From: Taeniopygia guttata | Lineage: Eukaryota; Chordata; Aves; Passeriformes; Estrildidae | NCBI RefSeq assembly: GCF_048771995.1 | Contig: NC_133032.1 | Span: 19,421,001-19,485,000 of the forward strand | Length of the DNA stretch: 64,000 nt | Reading direction: 5' to 3' | Shown here: piece after piece, positions 63,811 through 64,000 of the stretch | Layout: each line of letters opens with the position of its first letter | Numbering within the stretch: position 1 is the first letter of the stretch | Made by a program: the position numbers and the translations under genes | The notes under the pieces: generated by a model | What the model was told of the DNA's origin: nothing | Seen by the model: the letters and a program-made list of their open reading frames with translations, nothing else | Database searches by the model: none

Positions 63811-64000
63811 GCGAGCCAGGGAATCAGTCAAACCCCGTGAGAAGTTTTCCCCCGAGCCGCCTTACCCAGACGCAGGTGTAGGGGCGGGTCAGCGCCGCGA
63901 GGTGGCGCTGCCGCACCGGCTACGGCCGCCTGCCCGGGGCCGCGGGGGGCGGGAGCGCTCCGGGCCGCGGGAGCCCCGCGGTGCTGCGGGTGCGGGGCTG
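63811..64000. promoter_or_regulatory. Start of a second CpG island (promoter of a neighbouring gene, truncated)
   Basis: GC and CpG density rise sharply and stay high to the window edge. A GC box (GGGGCGGG) lies at about 63,880-63,888 and a CTCF-like site at 63,895-63,910. No coding start can be assigned. In human the next protein-coding gene downstream of UBE2E3 is ITGA4, which makes it a candidate by synteny only. An lncRNA promoter is equally possible. Confidence 0.75.
63895..63910 (+). promoter_or_regulatory. CTCF-like site in the right CpG island
   Basis: CCGCGAGGTGGCGCTG matches the CTCF core consensus closely. It sits at the junction between the UBE2E3 territory and the next CpG island, where an insulator would make sense. 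Motif match only. Confidence 0.5.

Overview
The window is vertebrate nuclear DNA, most likely from a bird. It has about 40 % GC, CpG-depleted introns, two CpG islands, old CR1 LINE remnants and very few other transposons. It holds one gene that can be assembled completely: the ubiquitin-conjugating enzyme UBE2E3 (class III E2, also called UbcM2) on the plus strand. Five coding exons join into a 624-nt reading frame for 207 residues plus stop. All splice sites are GT-AG and all phases agree. The acidic/serine-rich N-terminus and the C-terminal helix identify UBE2E3 rather than UBE2E1 or UBE2E2.

Layout: 1-3,640 is upstream DNA without a recognisable gene. 3,640-4,960 is a strong TATA-less CpG-island promoter, with a non-coding first exon ending at a consensus donor at 4,434/4,435. 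Exon 2 (5,716-5,918) carries the start codon at 5,725. Exon 3 (8,091-8,141) is only 51 nt. It is followed by a 46-kb intron (8,142-54,293) that makes up most of the window. Exons 4-6 (54,294-54,426; 56,125-56,272; 57,286-57,383) encode the catalytic core. The 3' UTR starts at 57,384, with a proximal poly(A) signal at 57,903 and a possible distal one at 59,791. From about 59,830 to 63,820 is downstream DNA with an antisense CR1 remnant. The last ~180 bases enter a second CpG island, probably the promoter of a neighbouring gene. In human the next protein-coding gene after UBE2E3 is ITGA4, but nothing here proves that identity.

The most unusual structure is a ~106-bp direct tandem duplication across the 5' boundary of exon 2 (5,538-5,643 and 5,645-5,749). 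It duplicates the polypyrimidine tract, the splice acceptor, the start codon and the first eight codons. The upstream copy keeps a usable acceptor and two in-frame ATGs that open a short upstream ORF. Other points of interest are a 25-nt candidate micro/poison exon in intron 3 (29,596-29,620), a 74-nt coding-looking exon candidate (48,794-48,867), an LTR-like segment near 38.4-38.9 kb, two old CR1 copies (15.9-16.6 kb sense; 62.1-62.65 kb antisense), a recent 46-bp tandem duplication, several perfect hairpins, G-quadruplex candidates and CTCF-like sites. I found no bacterial, phage, CRISPR or toxin-type system and no RNA gene that I can support.
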